Shown here piece after piece: positions 62,226-64,000 of a stretch of 64,000 bases of DNA. Under the pieces are notes generated by a model. That model worked only from the letters and a program-made list of their open reading frames with translations. It was not told where the DNA came from and searched no databases. This DNA is from Rhodocaloribacter sp964552015 (GTDB taxonomy: Bacteria > Bacteroidota > Rhodothermia > Rhodothermales > ISCAR-4553). Every line of letters begins with the position of its first letter. The stretch's first letter is position 1. The translations under genes and the position numbers were made by a program. The stretch covers positions 1-64,000 of the forward strand of contig CAZKFR010000014.1 in NCBI GenBank assembly GCA_964552015.1, given 5' to 3'.

Positions 62226-62926
62226 GGTTCAAAACTGAAGAGAATCTCTACACGTCGGTTTTTAGCCCGTCCGGCGGCCGTGGCGTTCGAGGCCACCGGC
62301 TGAAACTCCCCGTAGCCCACGGCGGCATAGCGCTCGGGGGGAAGGGCCGAGTTCTGTTCCAGCAAAAAGCGTACAACCGCGGCGGCCCGGGCGGCCGAAA
62401 GCTCCCAGTTGCTCGGGTAGCGGCTCGTGTGGATGGGACGGTCGTCGGTGTGGCCCTCGACGAGGACACCGGCGATGTCCTCACTCAGCACGCCCGCGAT
62501 CATTTTCAGCAACGAGCGGGAAGGCTCGATGATCTCGGCCTCGCCGGAGCGAAACATGACCGAGTCCGAAATCATGACGTGCACCCCTTCCTCGCGCAGG
62601 TTGACCTGTACCTTGTCCTCCAGCCCGTTCTCTTTCAGGTACTTCAGCACCTGTTCGTATTTTTCGGCCAGATCGGCGCTTTCCGGGCGCGGTGTAACGA
62701 CCTGCTGCGTCGGTGGCGGGATGACGGCGTCGTGGCTCAGGAAGCTGGTGCGCCCCTGGAAGTAGCTCAGCGCCTCCTTGAACTTCTTAACTTCCACCTC
62801 CGACATGGCCACGATCATCACGAAGAAGGTCAGCAACAGCGTGGTCATGTCGCTGAAGGTGGTCATCCAGAACGGCGCGGAGGGTTCGTCATCCTCTTGC
62901 TGGACGGGTAAAGCCTGGTCACTCAT
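62168..62926 (-). CDS. motB: Flagellar stator protein MotB
   Basis: MotB anchors the stator to peptidoglycan. The 252-residue protein has a single helix with the proton-binding Asp26 in WMTTFSDMTTLLLTFFVMI (20-38), a plug/linker, and an OmpA-like domain (about 110-240) with LVEGHTDDRPIHTSRYPSNW, ELSAARAAAVVRFLL and AKNRRVEILF. The protonatable Asp with the proton-type sequence around it suggests a proton rather than sodium motor, which is inference. Its stop overlaps the fliL start by about 58 bp. Confidence 0.95.
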   Translation of the reverse strand: MSDQALPVQQEDDEPSAPFWMTTFSDMTTLLLTFFVMIVAMSEVEVKKFKEALSYFQGRTSFLSHDAVIPPPTQQVVTPRPESADLAEKYEQVLKYLKENGLEDKVQVNLREEGVHVMISDSVMFRSGEAEIIEPSRSLLKMIAGVLSEDIAGVLVEGHTDDRPIHTSRYPSNWELSAARAAAVVRFLLEQNSALPPERYAAVGYGEFQPVASNATAAGRAKNRRVEILFSFEPWQKNPKNPSSLPAATMTP

Positions 62927-62944
62927 GGGGGGGCACCTTCAGGG

Positions 62945-63733
62945 TTAGGCTGCTTTCTTCAGCGGCGTTTCCTCGGCGCCTTCGGCCGCCGCGCCGTCAC
63001 CTTCGAGGAACAGGCGCAGGCGCTTTTCGATCATGCTGGGACTGTCGCCGCGGACGATGCCCAGCACACCCGTGCGTACGAGTTCGCGGGCGCGCAGGTG
63101 TTCGGCCATCTGGGCCTTGGCCTTGTTGGCCAGCGGGAGCAGGATCAGGTTGGCCAGCAGGGCGCCATAGAAGGTCGTGATCATGGCCACGGCCATCCCG
63201 GCCCCGATGGCCGACGGGTCGGTCAGGTTCTGCATCATCTGGATCAGGCCGATCAGCGTACCCACCATCCCGAAGGCCGGGCAGTAGGTGCCGGCGGCGT
63301 TGAAGAAGGCCGGCGTCAGGGCCAGCTGGGTGGCTTCGGTGGCGATGCGGCCCTGCATCAGCGCGTCGATCTCCTGTTCCTCGATACCGTCAACGGCCAT
63401 TTCGAGGCCCATCTTCATGAAGTCGTCCTCGCATGTCTGGATCTCGCGGTCCAGCGCCAGCAGGCCCTCCCGGCGGGCGGTGCGGGAGAGCTCGGTGAAT
63501 TTGGACACGTAGCCGTTGAGGTCCGGTGACGAGAAGCTGAAGATGCCCTTGGCGCCGGCCAGGGCGGCCTTGAGTTCCTCCATCGAAAAGGCCACCATCA
63601 GGGCCGCGGCCGATCCACCCACGACCATGACGAGGGACGGGATATCGAAAAACGTGGCCCACCCGTCACCCAGGAAGATGGCGCCGAAGATGAGGGTCAA
63701 ACCTGCTCCGATGCCAATCGGCGTCGTTTTCAT
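62945..63733 (-). CDS. motA: Flagellar stator protein MotA
   Basis: The 262-residue protein starts MKTTPIGIGAGLTLIFGAIF; 46 further upstream codons are non-coding. Four helices are visible (about 5-21, 30-50, 147-170, 180-202) with the conserved PAFGMVGTLIGLIQMM (third helix) and TTFYGALLANLILLPLA (fourth helix). A cytoplasmic loop of charged residues lies between helices two and three. MotA forms the proton channel with MotB, whose gene follows 18 bp later. Confidence 0.96.
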   Translation of the reverse strand: MKTTPIGIGAGLTLIFGAIFLGDGWATFFDIPSLVMVVGGSAAALMVAFSMEELKAALAGAKGIFSFSSPDLNGYVSKFTELSRTARREGLLALDREIQTCEDDFMKMGLEMAVDGIEEQEIDALMQGRIATEATQLALTPAFFNAAGTYCPAFGMVGTLIGLIQMMQNLTDPSAIGAGMAVAMITTFYGALLANLILLPLANKAKAQMAEHLRARELVRTGVLGIVRGDSPSMIEKRLRLFLEGDGAAAEGAEETPLKKAA

Positions 63734-63823
63734 GAGCTGTACGTACGTGCTGGAAGCGTTAGCAGGAACGATGCAGGGAAACCGTGACCCGGCCGGAGCG
63801 GAGGTCAGGCCAGGGTACCCGGA

Positions 63824-63849
63824 GTATCGGATAGCCCGTCGGCTTATTA
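63824..63849 (-). promoter_or_regulatory. Sigma-28-like promoter of the motA operon
   Basis: On the minus strand TAAT (63849-63846) and TCCGATAC (63831-63824) are 14 bp apart, near the sigma-28 consensus TAAA-N15-GCCGATAA, about 90 bp before motA. The -35 lies in the palindrome GGCTTATTAAGCC (63841-63853), a possible operator. Confidence 0.4.
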
Positions 63850-63885
63850 AGCCGCGACGTGCACGAGGCATGGCGCCGGCGAGCC

Positions 63886-63920
63886 AAAGAAAAGGGGCCG
63901 TGGCTCAAGCCAGCGGCCCC
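63886..63920 (-). terminator. Terminator of the gene entering from the right edge
   Basis: The stem GGGGCCGTGGCT / AGCCAGCGGCCCC (63894-63905, 63908-63920, one bulged base) is followed on the minus strand by TTTTCTTT. It lies 23 bp after the stop at 63943. Confidence 0.7.
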
Positions 63921-63942
63921 CCGGGAGGAATGGGTCGTTGGT

Positions 63943-64000
63943 TCACGAGAAGGAAGGGGGGGCGCCGTCTCCGCCGGCATACGGGAGCGCGTCCTCCAGC
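63943..64000 (-). CDS. C-terminal end of an upstream gene (partial, unidentified)
   Basis: On the minus strand 18 codons, LEDALPYAGGDGAPPSFS, run from the window edge to a TGA (63945-63943), followed by a good terminator. The tail is too short to identify. Its position before motA would suit a flagellar gene, but this is a guess. Confidence 0.45.
   Translation of the reverse strand, partial: LEDALPYAGGDGAPPSFS

Overview
The window looks like chromosomal DNA of a high-GC, probably thermophilic or marine member of the Rhodothermota/Rhodothermales (Bacteroidota sensu lato). The signs are a type IX secretion (T9SS) sorting domain, several Bacteroidota-type secreted beta-propeller and outer-membrane proteins, a DUF4783-type protein, many genes without a Shine-Dalgarno sequence, and a full flagellar export/motor cluster, which is rare in Bacteroidota but known in the Rhodothermus branch. 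The assignment rests on protein character only. Protein families and functions were assigned by reading, without database searches. One 100-N scaffold gap lies at 61821-61920.

Layout. 1-5.2 kb: a cut secreted FG-GAP protein and a LytTR two-component system whose sensor carries a PDZ-like domain. 5.4-9.3 kb: TatD nuclease, an unknown cytoplasmic protein, RecA and a PAP2 phosphatase. 9.3-14.7 kb: two large exported beta-propeller proteins, one with a T9SS tail. 14.9 kb: initiator tRNA with terminator and a consensus promoter. 15.2-18.9 kb: DUF1015-serA-serC, a serine biosynthesis operon. 19-22 kb: pntAA-pntAB-pntB transhydrogenase, with a heptad inverted repeat before pntB. 22-26 kb: a tesA/ybbA/ybbP-type divergent locus. 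26.1-29.4 kb: M23 endopeptidase, a membrane-anchored prokaryotic STING-like receptor, and a divergent D-2-hydroxyacid dehydrogenase. 29.5-34.6 kb: outer-membrane protein, large lipoprotein, DUF4783-like protein. 34.6-41.8 kb: a giant NtrY-like kinase followed by trkA and trkH. 42-44.7 kb: a small protein and a KAP-type P-loop NTPase. 44.9-49.7 kb: GspE/PilB-type ATPase, an NTF2-like exported protein, PpiD chaperone. 49.9-63.7 kb, all minus strand: motA-motB-fliL-fliM-fliN, a terminator, then fliO-fliP-fliQ-fliR-flhB-flhA-flhF-flhG-orf-fliA.

The flagellar block supplies the stator, C-ring switch, complete type III export gate, polar placement/number control (FlhF/FlhG) and the late-gene sigma factor. 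The most striking item is the STING-like gene at 27582-28265. Its ligand-lobe motifs match those I remember from bacterial STING, but no CD-NTase lies nearby, so it appears as an orphan cyclic-dinucleotide receptor beside a peptidoglycan hydrolase. Other points are a recurring TAnCTTG element upstream of six or seven genes (candidate lineage-specific -7 box), DUF1015 with a ParB-like motif in the serine operon, and an N-gap inside fliL that is an assembly artefact because the two contig ends are identical over 55 bp.
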